From: Oscillospiraceae bacterium
GTDB lineage: Bacteria > Bacillota > Clostridia > Oscillospirales > Oscillospiraceae
Direction: 5' to 3'
NCBI GenBank assembly: GCA_020025575.1
Contig: JAHHRW010000009.1
Span: 4,568-68,567 of the forward strand
Length of the DNA stretch: 64,000 bases
Below are positions 7,901 to 16,068 of the stretch, piece after piece. Both the position numbers and the translations under genes were made by a program. The notes under the pieces were generated by a model, which was not told the DNA's origin, did no database searches, and saw only the letters and a list, made by a program, of their open reading frames with translations. Each line of letters starts with the position of its first letter. Position 1 is the first letter of the stretch.

Positions 7901-9100
7901 ATGAAAATCATCATGTCTGGACTGGAGCACAGACTGGCTCCTATCGGCCTGAGAGAGCAGCTTTCTTTCACAAAGGCGCAGACCATGGATATGGACAGAA
8001 TCATCAAAACATATCCGGGGGTTTCTGGCTGCGTGCTGATTTCAACCTGTAACCGCACGGAGCTGTATCTATCCTGTACAGAGGATGTAGAGCCCAGCCG
8101 GCTGCTATGTCAGGCGGCAAATGCAGAATATGAACCCTATCGGGATGCCTTTATCACCTGCGAAGCAGAACTTGCAGTGGAACATCTGATGCATGTAGCT
8201 GCCGGTCTGCGATCCAGAATCTGGGGGGAAGACCAGATCATTTCTCAGGTAAAGGGTGCAATTTCCCTTGCCCGGGAGGCTGGTACCACCGATTCGGTGC
8301 TGGAAACCCTGTTCCGCTCTGCGGTTTCTGCCGGAAAAGAGATTCGCAGCCGGGTTCACCTTACGGCGATTCCCACTTCTGCTGCAAGCATGGCCGTGGA
8401 GCTGCTTGCGCAAAAGCTGGGCAGCCTTGATGGAAAGCAGGCGGTTGTCATCGGTAACGGCGAGATGGGACGGCTTTCGGCAGAACTTTTGTTTCAAGCA
8501 GGCTGTCATGTCCGTGTGACCCTGCGAACCTATCGCCACGGCGAAACCATTGTGCCCCCTGGCTGTGGCGTCATAGCATATGACGAGCGGTTTGACCATA
8601 TGGATGGAACGGATATTCTGATTTCCGCCACAACCAGTCCCCACTATACCGTAACCATGGAGCAGCTGTCTCAATTGAGTGCGCCCCCTACGGTGCTGGT
8701 GGATTTGGCAATCCCCCGGGATATTGAGCCGGAGGTGGGAAAGATGCAGGGCATATCCCTATATAATATAGACGATCTGGGAGACTGCGTGGAAGACCGC
8801 ACCGTTCCGGCTGAGGTAACGCAGATTATCAAGACCCATCTGGATCAGTTTTACAGATGGCTGAATTATAAAGATTGTATGTCTTCCATGGGCGGCCTGA
8901 AACAGGCCATCATAGACAGAATCCTCACCACCAAGGAATTGGAGGACGGTCTGAGCGAGGCGGAAATCGTGGAGCTTTCTGTCCGCAAGGCGGTGGATCT
9001 GTTGATGGGGGGAATGGCAGAATGCATTACCGCCGATACATTAGGCAAATGCGAGAAGAAAATCCGTGCCCATACAACGGGGCGACAGGTAATCTCTTAA
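7901..9100 (+). CDS. hemA: glutamyl-tRNA reductase HemA
   Basis: HemA reduces glutamyl-tRNA(Glu) to glutamate-1-semialdehyde with NADPH, the first committed tetrapyrrole step. The 399-residue protein has the catalytic Cys50 in ISTCNRTELYL, SRIWGEDQIISQVK, a Rossmann segment VVIGNGEMGRLSAE and a C-terminal helical dimerisation region. The middle motif ISATTSPHY agrees with the family. The start is three bases after the cbiL stop, with AAGGAG upstream. Its presence inside a B12-controlled operon implies that most 5-aminolevulinate here is made for corrinoid. Confidence 0.96.
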   Translation: MKIIMSGLEHRLAPIGLREQLSFTKAQTMDMDRIIKTYPGVSGCVLISTCNRTELYLSCTEDVEPSRLLCQAANAEYEPYRDAFITCEAELAVEHLMHVAAGLRSRIWGEDQIISQVKGAISLAREAGTTDSVLETLFRSAVSAGKEIRSRVHLTAIPTSAASMAVELLAQKLGSLDGKQAVVIGNGEMGRLSAELLFQAGCHVRVTLRTYRHGETIVPPGCGVIAYDERFDHMDGTDILISATTSPHYTVTMEQLSQLSAPPTVLVDLAIPRDIEPEVGKMQGISLYNIDDLGDCVEDRTVPAEVTQIIKTHLDQFYRWLNYKDCMSSMGGLKQAIIDRILTTKELEDGLSEAEIVELSVRKAVDLLMGGMAECITADTLGKCEKKIRAHTTGRQVIS

Positions 9101-9107
9101 AGGCAGG

Positions 9108-9563
9108 ATGGCTATGAATTTAGAGGAATACCGCTTTCCTTTATTTGTTGATTTGCGAGGACGGCGGGCAGTTGTTGTGGGCGGTGGTAAAATTGCCCGC
9201 CGGCGGGTGCAGGTGCTGCGCAGTTTTGGGGCCGATGTAACCATGGTCGCGCCGGAGTGTGACGAACTCCCTGAGGGAATCACCTATCTTCGGCGCAAAT
9301 ATGCCCAAGGGGATCTTTCCGGTGCGTTTTTGGCAGTTGCTGCCACCAATGACAGAAAAGTCAACCATCAGGTGGGGCAGGATGCGGCCCGTGCAGGGAT
9401 TTTTGTCAGCGTGGCAGACTGCAAGGAGGAAAGCACCTTTTATTTCCCCGCAATCTGCAGCGGAAACGGACTGGTTTCCGGCGTGGTTTCCAAGGGGGAG
9501 GCCCATCATAAAACCGCCCGGGCGGCCCGGGCAATTCGGGCAGTATTGGAGGAGATGGAATGA
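9108..9563 (+). CDS. precorrin-2 dehydrogenase (Met8/CysG N-terminal type)
   Basis: Oxidises precorrin-2 to sirohydrochlorin with NAD+. The 151-residue protein covers only the Rossmann dehydrogenase part: VVVGGGKIARRRVQVLRSFG, AVAATNDRKVNHQV and the Asp-containing SVADCKEESTFYFPA. The short length means there is no CysG methylase domain, and chelation with cobalt is left to the separate CbiK. ATG at 9114 is an alternative start two codons in. It overlaps hemC by four bases (ATGA). Confidence 0.9.
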   Translation: MAMNLEEYRFPLFVDLRGRRAVVVGGGKIARRRVQVLRSFGADVTMVAPECDELPEGITYLRRKYAQGDLSGAFLAVAATNDRKVNHQVGQDAARAGIFVSVADCKEESTFYFPAICSGNGLVSGVVSKGEAHHKTARAARAIRAVLEEME

Positions 9564-10435
9564 AGACAATTCGTGTAGGCAGTCGGGAAAGCCGCCTTGC
9601 GGTGATTCAGGCACAGATGGTGATAGATGCCATCAGAGCCTATGACCCGGAAATTCAGGTGGAGCTTGTAACCATGAAAACCACCGGCGATAAAATTCTG
9701 GATCGAACACTGGATAAGATTGGCGGCAAAGGTCTGTTTGTCAAGGAACTGGATGCAGCGTTGCTGGATGGCCGGGTGGATATCACCGTACATAGCAGCA
9801 AGGATTTGCCCATGGAGATTGACGAAAGGCTCCCGCTGGTGGCGTTCTCCAAGAGAGCCGACCCACGGGATGTTTTGGTACTTCCCCAAGGGAAGGATAC
9901 CATCGATTTTTCAAAGCCCATTGGCTGTTCTTCCCTGCGCCGGCAGCTTCAGCTGCGCAAACTTTTCCCGGAGGCAGCGCTTGCGCCCATCCGGGGCAAT
10001 GTTCTGACAAGGCTCGAGAAACTGGACAGAGGGGAATATTCTGCACTGGTTCTGGCAGGGGCAGGGTTGTCTCGTCTGGGGCTTGCGCACAGGGTCAGCC
10101 GTTATTTTTCTGAGGAAGAGATTCTCCCGGCTGCCGGCCAGGCCATTCTGGCGGTGCAGGCAAGGGCGGGGGTGGATGTATCGAGCCTGTCCTGCTTTGA
10201 TGATCGTGATGGCAGGGATTGCCTGCTGGCAGAGCGTGCATTTATCCGCACGCTGGATGGAGGCTGCTCCTCTCCGGTGGCGGCTTATGCCACCGTATCC
10301 GGGGATACCCTCAGTCTAAAGGGAATGTATGTGACCGGGGACAAATTGTATTATGAGACGATTTCCGGCCCGAGAGTCCAAGGACAGGCTCTGGGCAGTA
10401 ACCTTGCACAGGAAATGAGGAGGAAATACCGATGA
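9560..10435 (+). CDS. hemC: hydroxymethylbilane synthase HemC
   Basis: Polymerises four porphobilinogen units into hydroxymethylbilane on a covalently bound dipyrromethane. The 291-residue protein has IRVGSRESRLAVIQ at the start, KGLFVKELDAALL, VHSSKDLP, the substrate-binding GCSSLRRQ segment and the cofactor cysteine Cys236 in LDGGCSSPVAAYA. Usual length is about 300-310 residues. It overlaps both neighbours by four bases. Confidence 0.96.
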   Translation: MKTIRVGSRESRLAVIQAQMVIDAIRAYDPEIQVELVTMKTTGDKILDRTLDKIGGKGLFVKELDAALLDGRVDITVHSSKDLPMEIDERLPLVAFSKRADPRDVLVLPQGKDTIDFSKPIGCSSLRRQLQLRKLFPEAALAPIRGNVLTRLEKLDRGEYSALVLAGAGLSRLGLAHRVSRYFSEEEILPAAGQAILAVQARAGVDVSSLSCFDDRDGRDCLLAERAFIRTLDGGCSSPVAAYATVSGDTLSLKGMYVTGDKLYYETISGPRVQGQALGSNLAQEMRRKYR

Positions 10436-11925
10436 AGATGGGACAAGTAATTTTAGTAGGTGCTGGCCCCGGGGACCCCGGTTTATTGACCATCAAGGGC
10501 CGTCAGGCCATTGAATCGGCAGAGGTTGTGGTCTATGACCGACTGGTGAGTCCGGCAATTTTGGATATGATCCCCCCGGATGCAGAGCGGATCAATGTGG
10601 GCAAGGAATCTTCCCATCATCTGGTTCCTCAGGAGGGAATCAACCAGATTCTTCTGGAGAAAGCGCTGGAGGGCAAGCGTGTTGTCCGGCTGAAGGGCGG
10701 CGATCCGTTCCTGTTTGGCCGCGGCGGCGAAGAACTGGAGCTTCTTGCAGAGCATGGGGTTGATTTTCAGGAGGTACCCGGCATTACTTCTGCCATTGCC
10801 GTTCCTGCCTATGGGGGCATTCCGGTGACCCATCGGGATTATTGCTCTTCTGTGCATATCATCACCGGACACCAGAGGGCCGGAAAGCCTTTGGATATCC
10901 GCTTTGATGCGTTGGTGAAAACCGGCGGCACACTGGTATTTCTCATGGGTGTTGCGGCCTTGGAAAATATTTGCAGGGGACTTTTAGAGGCAGGAATGGA
11001 CCCGGATATGCCGGCGGCTGTGGTGGAAAAAGGAACCACCCCTGCCCAGCGCCCGATTCTGGCAACATTGTCCACTTTGCCGGATGTGGCCAAGGAAAAA
11101 CAGGTGAAAAGCCCTGCCATCATCATTGTTGGCAAGGTCTGCTCCCTGTCCGGTCAGTTTGACTGGTTTGACAAGCTGCCGCTGAAGGGAAAACGTGTCA
11201 TCGTCACAAGACCCAAGGAACGGGCCGGTACGCTTTCCCACCGACTGCGTGCTTTGGGCGCAGATGTGACGGAATTTCCCTGCATTGAGACGGTTCCCTA
11301 TGATCCCTGCACAGAGATGGAACAAGCTGTGGAGAACATTGACGGCTATGAGTGGCTGGTGTTTACCAGTCCTGCCGGAGTTTCTGCACTGATGGATATG
11401 CTGTACCGCACCGGGCGAGATGTGCGTGCGCTGGGGCGGATTCAGCTGGCAGCCATCGGCCCGGGGACAGATCGGGAGCTGCGCAAGCATGGTCTGCACG
11501 CAGATTTGATTCCGGAAGTTTACGACGGTGCCCATTTGGGGCAGGCACTGTGCCTGAAAAAGCCCGCGGGGAAGGTGCTGATTCTCAGGGCTCAGTGGGG
11601 AACGCCTGCATTGACAGATGCACTGGACAGTTGTAAAATTCCTTATGATGATATCCGCTGTTACGAAACGCGATACACTTGCCCCAATAGCCAGCAGGTG
11701 CGTGAACTTGTTGCAAATGACCATGCACCCATTGTTACCTTTACAAGTGCATCTACGGTAAAGGGATTTACTGCTGCGCTGGGGAATGTGGATCTGTCGA
11801 ACATAACGGCTGCTTGTATTGGCGTACAGACAGAGGCTGAGGCAAAAAAACACGGCCTCAACACCATCACGGCCAAGAAAGCAACCATAGACGCATTGAT
11901 TCAGCGGATTGTGGAAGGAGATTAA
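10432..11925 (+). CDS. cobA-hemD: fused uroporphyrinogen-III C-methyltransferase / uroporphyrinogen-III synthase
   Basis: One chain with two successive activities. Residues 1 to about 245 form a SUMT/CobA domain: VILVGAGPGDPGLLT, VVYDRLVSP, RLKGGDPFLFGRGGEE, VPGITSAIAVPAYGGIPVTH. Residues from about 252 form a HemD domain: KGKRVIVTRPKERAG, FTSPAGVSALM, AAIGPGTDREL, VTFTSASTVKGF. HemD closes hydroxymethylbilane to uroporphyrinogen III and CobA methylates C2 and C7 to precorrin-2, so the fusion draws substrate towards corrinoid and sirohydrochlorin. Such CobA-HemD fusions are known in Clostridia. Confidence 0.95.
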   Translation: MKMGQVILVGAGPGDPGLLTIKGRQAIESAEVVVYDRLVSPAILDMIPPDAERINVGKESSHHLVPQEGINQILLEKALEGKRVVRLKGGDPFLFGRGGEELELLAEHGVDFQEVPGITSAIAVPAYGGIPVTHRDYCSSVHIITGHQRAGKPLDIRFDALVKTGGTLVFLMGVAALENICRGLLEAGMDPDMPAAVVEKGTTPAQRPILATLSTLPDVAKEKQVKSPAIIIVGKVCSLSGQFDWFDKLPLKGKRVIVTRPKERAGTLSHRLRALGADVTEFPCIETVPYDPCTEMEQAVENIDGYEWLVFTSPAGVSALMDMLYRTGRDVRALGRIQLAAIGPGTDRELRKHGLHADLIPEVYDGAHLGQALCLKKPAGKVLILRAQWGTPALTDALDSCKIPYDDIRCYETRYTCPNSQQVRELVANDHAPIVTFTSASTVKGFTAALGNVDLSNITAACIGVQTEAEAKKHGLNTITAKKATIDALIQRIVEGD

Positions 11926-11926
11926 A

Positions 11927-12910
11927 ATGGAACTAGTGCATAGACCCCGCCGACTGCGCTCCGGCGATACCATTCGACGCATGTGCCGGGAAACCAGACT
12001 CTCTGCTGACAGCCTGATTTATCCGATTTTTGTGGACGAAACCCTGTCCGGCAAACGGGCAATTGAATCCCTGCCCGGGCAGTATCAATACGGTCTGGAT
12101 ACCCTGGAAGAGGCAATCGCAGAATGCATTGCATCCGGTGTGAAAAGCTGCATCCTGTTTGGCATTCCTGCCCACAAGGATGCTTTGGGTTCGGCTGCGT
12201 GGGACCCCAACGGCGTGATTCAAAAGGCGGTTCGTAAAATTAAGGACAAGTACCCTGATTTTTATGTGGTCACCGATGTTTGTATGTGTGAATACACCGA
12301 TCACGGTCACTGCGGTGCATTGTGCGGGCATGATGTGGATAACGACGAAACGCTGGAGCTCCTTGCAAAGACCGCTCTTTCCCACGCCCGGGCGGGAGCG
12401 GATATGGTCGCACCTTCTGATATGATGGACGGCCGAGTAGCGGCAATTCGCAGTGCGCTGGATGCAGCGGGATTCAAAAATGTGCCCATTATGGCATATT
12501 CTGCAAAATACGCCTCTGCATTCTATGGGCCTTTCCGTTCTGCTGCCGGCTCTGCCCCTTCCTTCGGTGACCGCAAGGGCTATCAGATGGATCCCCACAA
12601 CCGTCGGGAGGCTCTGAAAGAGTGCGCACTGGATGTGGAGGAAGGCGCTGATATTATTATGGTCAAGCCAGCCCTTTCCTATCTGGATATTATCCGGGAA
12701 TGCAGTGATGCTTTTGATGTTCCCATGGCAGCCTACTCCGTGTCCGGTGAGTATGCCATGATTAAGGCCGCGGCTCAGGCAGGACTGGTGGATGAGTACC
12801 GCATTATGTGCGAGTCCGCCCTGTCTGTTTTCCGTGCCGGTGCCAATATCCTCATCACTTACTATGCAAAGGAACTGGCATCTGCCATTCAGAAAGGAGA
12901 CATTGGATAA
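11927..12910 (+). CDS. hemB: porphobilinogen synthase HemB
   Basis: Condenses two 5-aminolevulinate molecules to porphobilinogen. The 327-residue protein has RPRRLRSGDTIRRM, the zinc-type cysteine cluster DVCMCEYTDHGHCG near residue 120, and the Schiff-base lysines in YSAKYASAFYGPFR and IMVKPALSYLD (Lys247). I chose the ATG at 11927 with GGAAGGAGA upstream; an in-frame GTG at 11909 lies inside hemD. The stop TAA shares one base with the hemL ATG. Confidence 0.96.
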   Translation: MELVHRPRRLRSGDTIRRMCRETRLSADSLIYPIFVDETLSGKRAIESLPGQYQYGLDTLEEAIAECIASGVKSCILFGIPAHKDALGSAAWDPNGVIQKAVRKIKDKYPDFYVVTDVCMCEYTDHGHCGALCGHDVDNDETLELLAKTALSHARAGADMVAPSDMMDGRVAAIRSALDAAGFKNVPIMAYSAKYASAFYGPFRSAAGSAPSFGDRKGYQMDPHNRREALKECALDVEEGADIIMVKPALSYLDIIRECSDAFDVPMAAYSVSGEYAMIKAAAQAGLVDEYRIMCESALSVFRAGANILITYYAKELASAIQKGDIG

Positions 12911-14196
12911 TGGAGCGTTCCAGTGAATTGTTTGAGCGTGCCAAGCAGGTTCTGCCAGGCGGCGTGAACAGCCCTGTTCGTGCCTATCGTGCTGTTGGCA
13001 TGCCCCCCCGTTTTATATCCAAAGCCGATGGCGCCTATATCTGGGATGTGGACGGCAAACAGTATATTGACTATGTGTGTTCCTGGGGACCTATGATTCT
13101 GGGGCATAACCATCCCGTGATCCGGCAGGCTGTCCAGGAGGCTGTGATGAATGGCCTGTCTTTTGGTGCACCTACCCAGCCGGAGGTGGAAATCGCCGAA
13201 CTGATGACCCGGATGGTTCCCAATATCGAGATGGTGCGTATGGTGAATTCCGGTACAGAGGCGGTCATGTCCGCTCTGCGCCTTGCAAGAGGTGCTACCG
13301 GTCGGGAAAAAATCATCAAGTTTGAAGGCTGCTACCACGGCCATAGCGATTGTATGCTGGTAAAGGCAGGTTCTTCTGCCATGGCAGGCGGCTGCCCCGA
13401 CTCTGCCGGTGTGCCTGCCGGTACAGCTAAGGACACCTTGATGGCTCAGTATAACGACCTTGACAGCGTTCAGCGCCTGTTTGATGAAAATCCGGGGCAG
13501 GTTGCCTGTGTTATCGTGGAGCCGGTGGCTGCAAACATGGGCGTTGTAGGCCCTCAGCCGGGATTTTTAGAGGGCTTGCGGTCTATTTGCGACAAAGAAG
13601 GCGCACTGCTGATTTTTGACGAGGTGATTACCGGATTCCGTCTTGCAAAGGGCGGCGCTCAGGAATACTTTGGCGTTCGGGCTGATATCGTAACCTTTGG
13701 CAAAATTATCGGCGGTGGTATGCCGGTGGGTGCCTATGCAGGCAGCCGGGAGCTGATGGAGCATGTTGCGCCCTGCGGCCCTGTGTATCAGGCAGGCACC
13801 TTGGCTGGAAACCCTGTTGCGATGGCAGCAGGACTTGCTCAGCTGCGCTATCTGGATGAGCACCCGGAAGTTTACACCACCATTGCTGCCGGTGCAGACA
13901 AGTTGGCAAATGGTATGCGTCAGGCCGCTCAGGCTGCCGGCGCAGGGGTTCAGATCAATCAGGTGGGAAGCCTGGTGGCTCCTTTCTTCACTCCGGATAC
14001 CGTGGCATCCTTTGCAGGAGCAAAGCGCAGCGATCTAAAGAAGTATGCCGCATATTTTGCAAAGATGCTGGAGCGGGGGATTTATTTGGCACCTGCTCAG
14101 TTTGAGGCCATGTTCGTGTCCTTTGCACATACAGAGGAAGACCTTGAGAAGACCATCGCAGTGGTGAAGGATGTTTTTGAAGAACTATCCCGATAA
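12910..14196 (+). CDS. hemL: glutamate-1-semialdehyde 2,1-aminomutase HemL
   Basis: PLP enzyme that converts glutamate-1-semialdehyde to 5-aminolevulinate. The 428-residue protein begins ERSSELFERAKQVLPGGVNS, has the cofactor region MVNSGTEAVMSALRLARG, the DEVITGFR segment and the PLP lysine Lys265 in TFGKIIGGGMPVG. The ATG at 12910 overlaps the hemB stop by one base; a longer frame back to 12808 lies within hemB. Last gene of the cbiM-hemL operon, followed by a terminator. Confidence 0.96.
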   Translation: MERSSELFERAKQVLPGGVNSPVRAYRAVGMPPRFISKADGAYIWDVDGKQYIDYVCSWGPMILGHNHPVIRQAVQEAVMNGLSFGAPTQPEVEIAELMTRMVPNIEMVRMVNSGTEAVMSALRLARGATGREKIIKFEGCYHGHSDCMLVKAGSSAMAGGCPDSAGVPAGTAKDTLMAQYNDLDSVQRLFDENPGQVACVIVEPVAANMGVVGPQPGFLEGLRSICDKEGALLIFDEVITGFRLAKGGAQEYFGVRADIVTFGKIIGGGMPVGAYAGSRELMEHVAPCGPVYQAGTLAGNPVAMAAGLAQLRYLDEHPEVYTTIAAGADKLANGMRQAAQAAGAGVQINQVGSLVAPFFTPDTVASFAGAKRSDLKKYAAYFAKMLERGIYLAPAQFEAMFVSFAHTEEDLEKTIAVVKDVFEELSR

Positions 14197-14208
14197 AGGG
14201 CAATATAA

Positions 14209-14252
14209 AACAGCGCAGGTATCAATTCTTGATATCTGCGCTGTTCTATTTT
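14209..14252 (+). terminator. terminator of cbiM-hemL operon
   Basis: Inverted repeat AACAGCGCAGGTATCA / TGATATCTGCGCTGTT (one mismatch) around a short loop, followed by CTATTTT. It lies 12 bases after the hemL stop. Confidence 0.8.
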
Positions 14253-14297
14253 CAACCAGTCTGGTATAAAAAATTGGTAAAAATATATCGAAAAAGA

Positions 14298-14326
14298 TTG
14301 CATTCCAGATTTGATTGCGCTACACT
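14298..14326 (+). promoter_or_regulatory. probable promoter for Gfo/Idh gene
   Basis: TTGCAT, 17 bases, TACACT. The initial transcript contains an imperfect inverted repeat (GTTCGG ... CCGGAAC, about 14333-14352) that might be a regulator site. Confidence 0.6.
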
Positions 14327-14389
14327 TATGTCGTTCGGATTTTAGCCGGAACGAAACACAAAACCTCAGAAGGATTTAGGAGGGAAACG

Positions 14390-15622
14390 ATGAAAGAAAC
14401 ATTGAATGTGGGTGTAATCGGACTGGGCAATCGGGGTGTCAGCTTGCTGAAGCATTGCATTCTGCCTCAGCCCGGAATCAATGTGGTTGCTGTGTACGAC
14501 CTTTATCAGGACAGACGGGAAAAGGGTGCCCAGATGGTGAAGGATGCAGGGCAGCCGGAGCCTGTGATTGCAGAAGATTACAGGGATATTTTGAAAATGC
14601 CTGAGGTCGATGCGGTGATTATCATGTCATCCTGGGATTCTCATATCAACATTGCCTGTGAATCTATGCGTGCAGGCAAGTACACGGCCATGGAAGTCGG
14701 CGGCGCCTATTCTCTGGACGATTGCTGGAAACTGGTGCATACCTATGAGGAAACCGGCGTCGAATGCATGATGATGGAGAATTGCTGCTACGGACGGGAT
14801 GAGCTGATGGTGATGAATATGGTGCGCCAGGGCCTGTTCGGTGAGATTGTCCACTGTCAGGGGGGCTACCGCCATGACCTGCGGGACGAAATTTCCAACG
14901 GCCGGGAAAATCGTCATTATCGTTTCCGCAATTACCTGAGCCGGAACTGTGAGAACTATCCAACCCACGAGCTGGGCCCCATTGCCAATGTGCTGGACAT
15001 CAACCGTGGCAATCGGATGCTGACCCTTACCTCTATGGCAAGCAAGGCTGCGGGGCTGCACGAGTATCTGCTGCGTGAAAAGGGCAATGATTACGATGCA
15101 ACCAATATGCGCTTTGCCCAGGGGGATGTGGTGACCACCACCATCAAGTGCGCCCGTGGAGAGACGATTTGCCTGACGCTGGATACCACACTGCCCAGAG
15201 CCTATTCCCGTGGATTCCATGTGCAGGGTACCAAGGGAATGTACATGGAGGATAACAAGAGCATCTTCATCGACCAGCAGGATAATGCCTTCGACTTCAA
15301 GTGGCAGGAAAAGTGGAACAATGTGGAGCAGTATCGCAAAGATTATGACCATCCCATTTGGAAGGCATATCTGGAAGAGGGCATCAAGGGCGGTCACGAC
15401 GGTATGGACTGGCTGGTGTTCCGCGGGTTCTTCGATGCTGCAAAGTCTGGAAAGCCCACCCCCATCGATGTATATGATGCAGCTGCCTGGATGAGCATTT
15501 CCTGCCTGTCAGAGCAGTCTGTGGCAATGGGCGGTATGCCTGTGGCCATTCCCGATTTTACAAACGGAAAATGGATGCAGCGCCCCCAGTGGCAGCCTTA
15601 CAACCAGGAAGAAGAAAAGTAA
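14390..15622 (+). CDS. Gfo/Idh/MocA family oxidoreductase, GH109-like
   Basis: NAD(P)-dependent sugar oxidoreductase or glycosidase of the Gfo/Idh/MocA fold. The 410-residue protein has a Rossmann motif VGVIGLGNRG near residue 10, a dehydrogenase segment with EVGGAYSLDD, and MMMENCCYGRDELMV, GEIVHCQGGYRHDLRDE and NYPTHELGPIANVLDINRG, which resemble the GH109 (alpha-N-acetylgalactosaminidase) branch from memory. No signal peptide is present, so it acts in the cytoplasm. Start chosen at ATG 14390 with AGGAGGG; the frame upstream has no family character. It is a single-gene unit with its own promoter and terminator. The exact substrate cannot be read from sequence. Confidence 0.78.
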   Translation: MKETLNVGVIGLGNRGVSLLKHCILPQPGINVVAVYDLYQDRREKGAQMVKDAGQPEPVIAEDYRDILKMPEVDAVIIMSSWDSHINIACESMRAGKYTAMEVGGAYSLDDCWKLVHTYEETGVECMMMENCCYGRDELMVMNMVRQGLFGEIVHCQGGYRHDLRDEISNGRENRHYRFRNYLSRNCENYPTHELGPIANVLDINRGNRMLTLTSMASKAAGLHEYLLREKGNDYDATNMRFAQGDVVTTTIKCARGETICLTLDTTLPRAYSRGFHVQGTKGMYMEDNKSIFIDQQDNAFDFKWQEKWNNVEQYRKDYDHPIWKAYLEEGIKGGHDGMDWLVFRGFFDAAKSGKPTPIDVYDAAAWMSISCLSEQSVAMGGMPVAIPDFTNGKWMQRPQWQPYNQEEEK

Positions 15623-15625
15623 AGA

Positions 15626-15666
15626 CAGCAAAGCACCTGTTTCTCCCGGAAACAGGTGCTTTGCTG
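15626..15666 (+). terminator. long perfect hairpin after Gfo/Idh gene
   Basis: An 18-base-pair perfect stem (CAGCAAAGCACCTGTTTC and its complement) with a five-base loop, starting three bases after the stop codon. There is no strong T-run after it, so it may act as terminator or as 3'-end stabiliser. Confidence 0.7.
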
Positions 15667-15896
15667 CTTAATGGATGCATTCGTTGCGGTGGTGAACATT
15701 TTGATTTTGATGAGGGCATGGCACTGGGGCAAAGGCCCCTTTAGCCGCTGCAACGGAATGCAAAATCGGTTTGCCAAACCCGTTTCACTCTGTAAAAATA
15801 TAAAAATAAAGGCGAATTTGGGCAATCTGCATAACAAGCTACCCTATTGTGCCTGTAAATTTAATTCTTAAATCTTTCATTATGCAGGCATTTGTA

Positions 15897-15925
15897 TTGT
15901 AAAATGACGTTAAATGTGATAAAGT
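15897..15925 (+). promoter_or_regulatory. probable promoter for glycosyltransferase gene
   Basis: TTGTAA, 17 bases, TAAAGT, with a TG one base before the -10 (extended -10). The expected start is near 15932, which leaves a leader of about 137 bases. The rest of the 15667-15896 stretch shows no gene or recognisable element. Confidence 0.6.
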
Positions 15926-15931
15926 GTATCG

Positions 15932-16068
15932 GACATAGGGTGAAAGTCTGTCAATAGGGTTTTTCCCTATGGGAAGATTCGCTGATTCTACCGGCGAGTC
16001 TTTTACTTTGAGTCATATGAAATGAAAAAAGCTATCACAGACGAAGGTAAAAACAAGGAAGTTATTAT
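15932..16068 (+). promoter_or_regulatory. structured leader of glycosyltransferase gene, class unknown
   Basis: The leader contains ATAGGG-TTTTT-CCCTAT (about 15953-15970) and a second hairpin AGATTCGCT ... GGCGAGTCT followed by TTTACTTT (about 15975-16008). The second one could terminate transcription. I compared it by eye with c-di-GMP-I/II, ZTP, ykkC and other common riboswitches and found no match, so the function is open. Confidence 0.4.

Noticed and set aside
15932..16068. c-di-GMP or ZTP riboswitch before the glycosyltransferase
   Set aside because: Conserved core sequences of these classes are missing by eye; left as unclassified leader.
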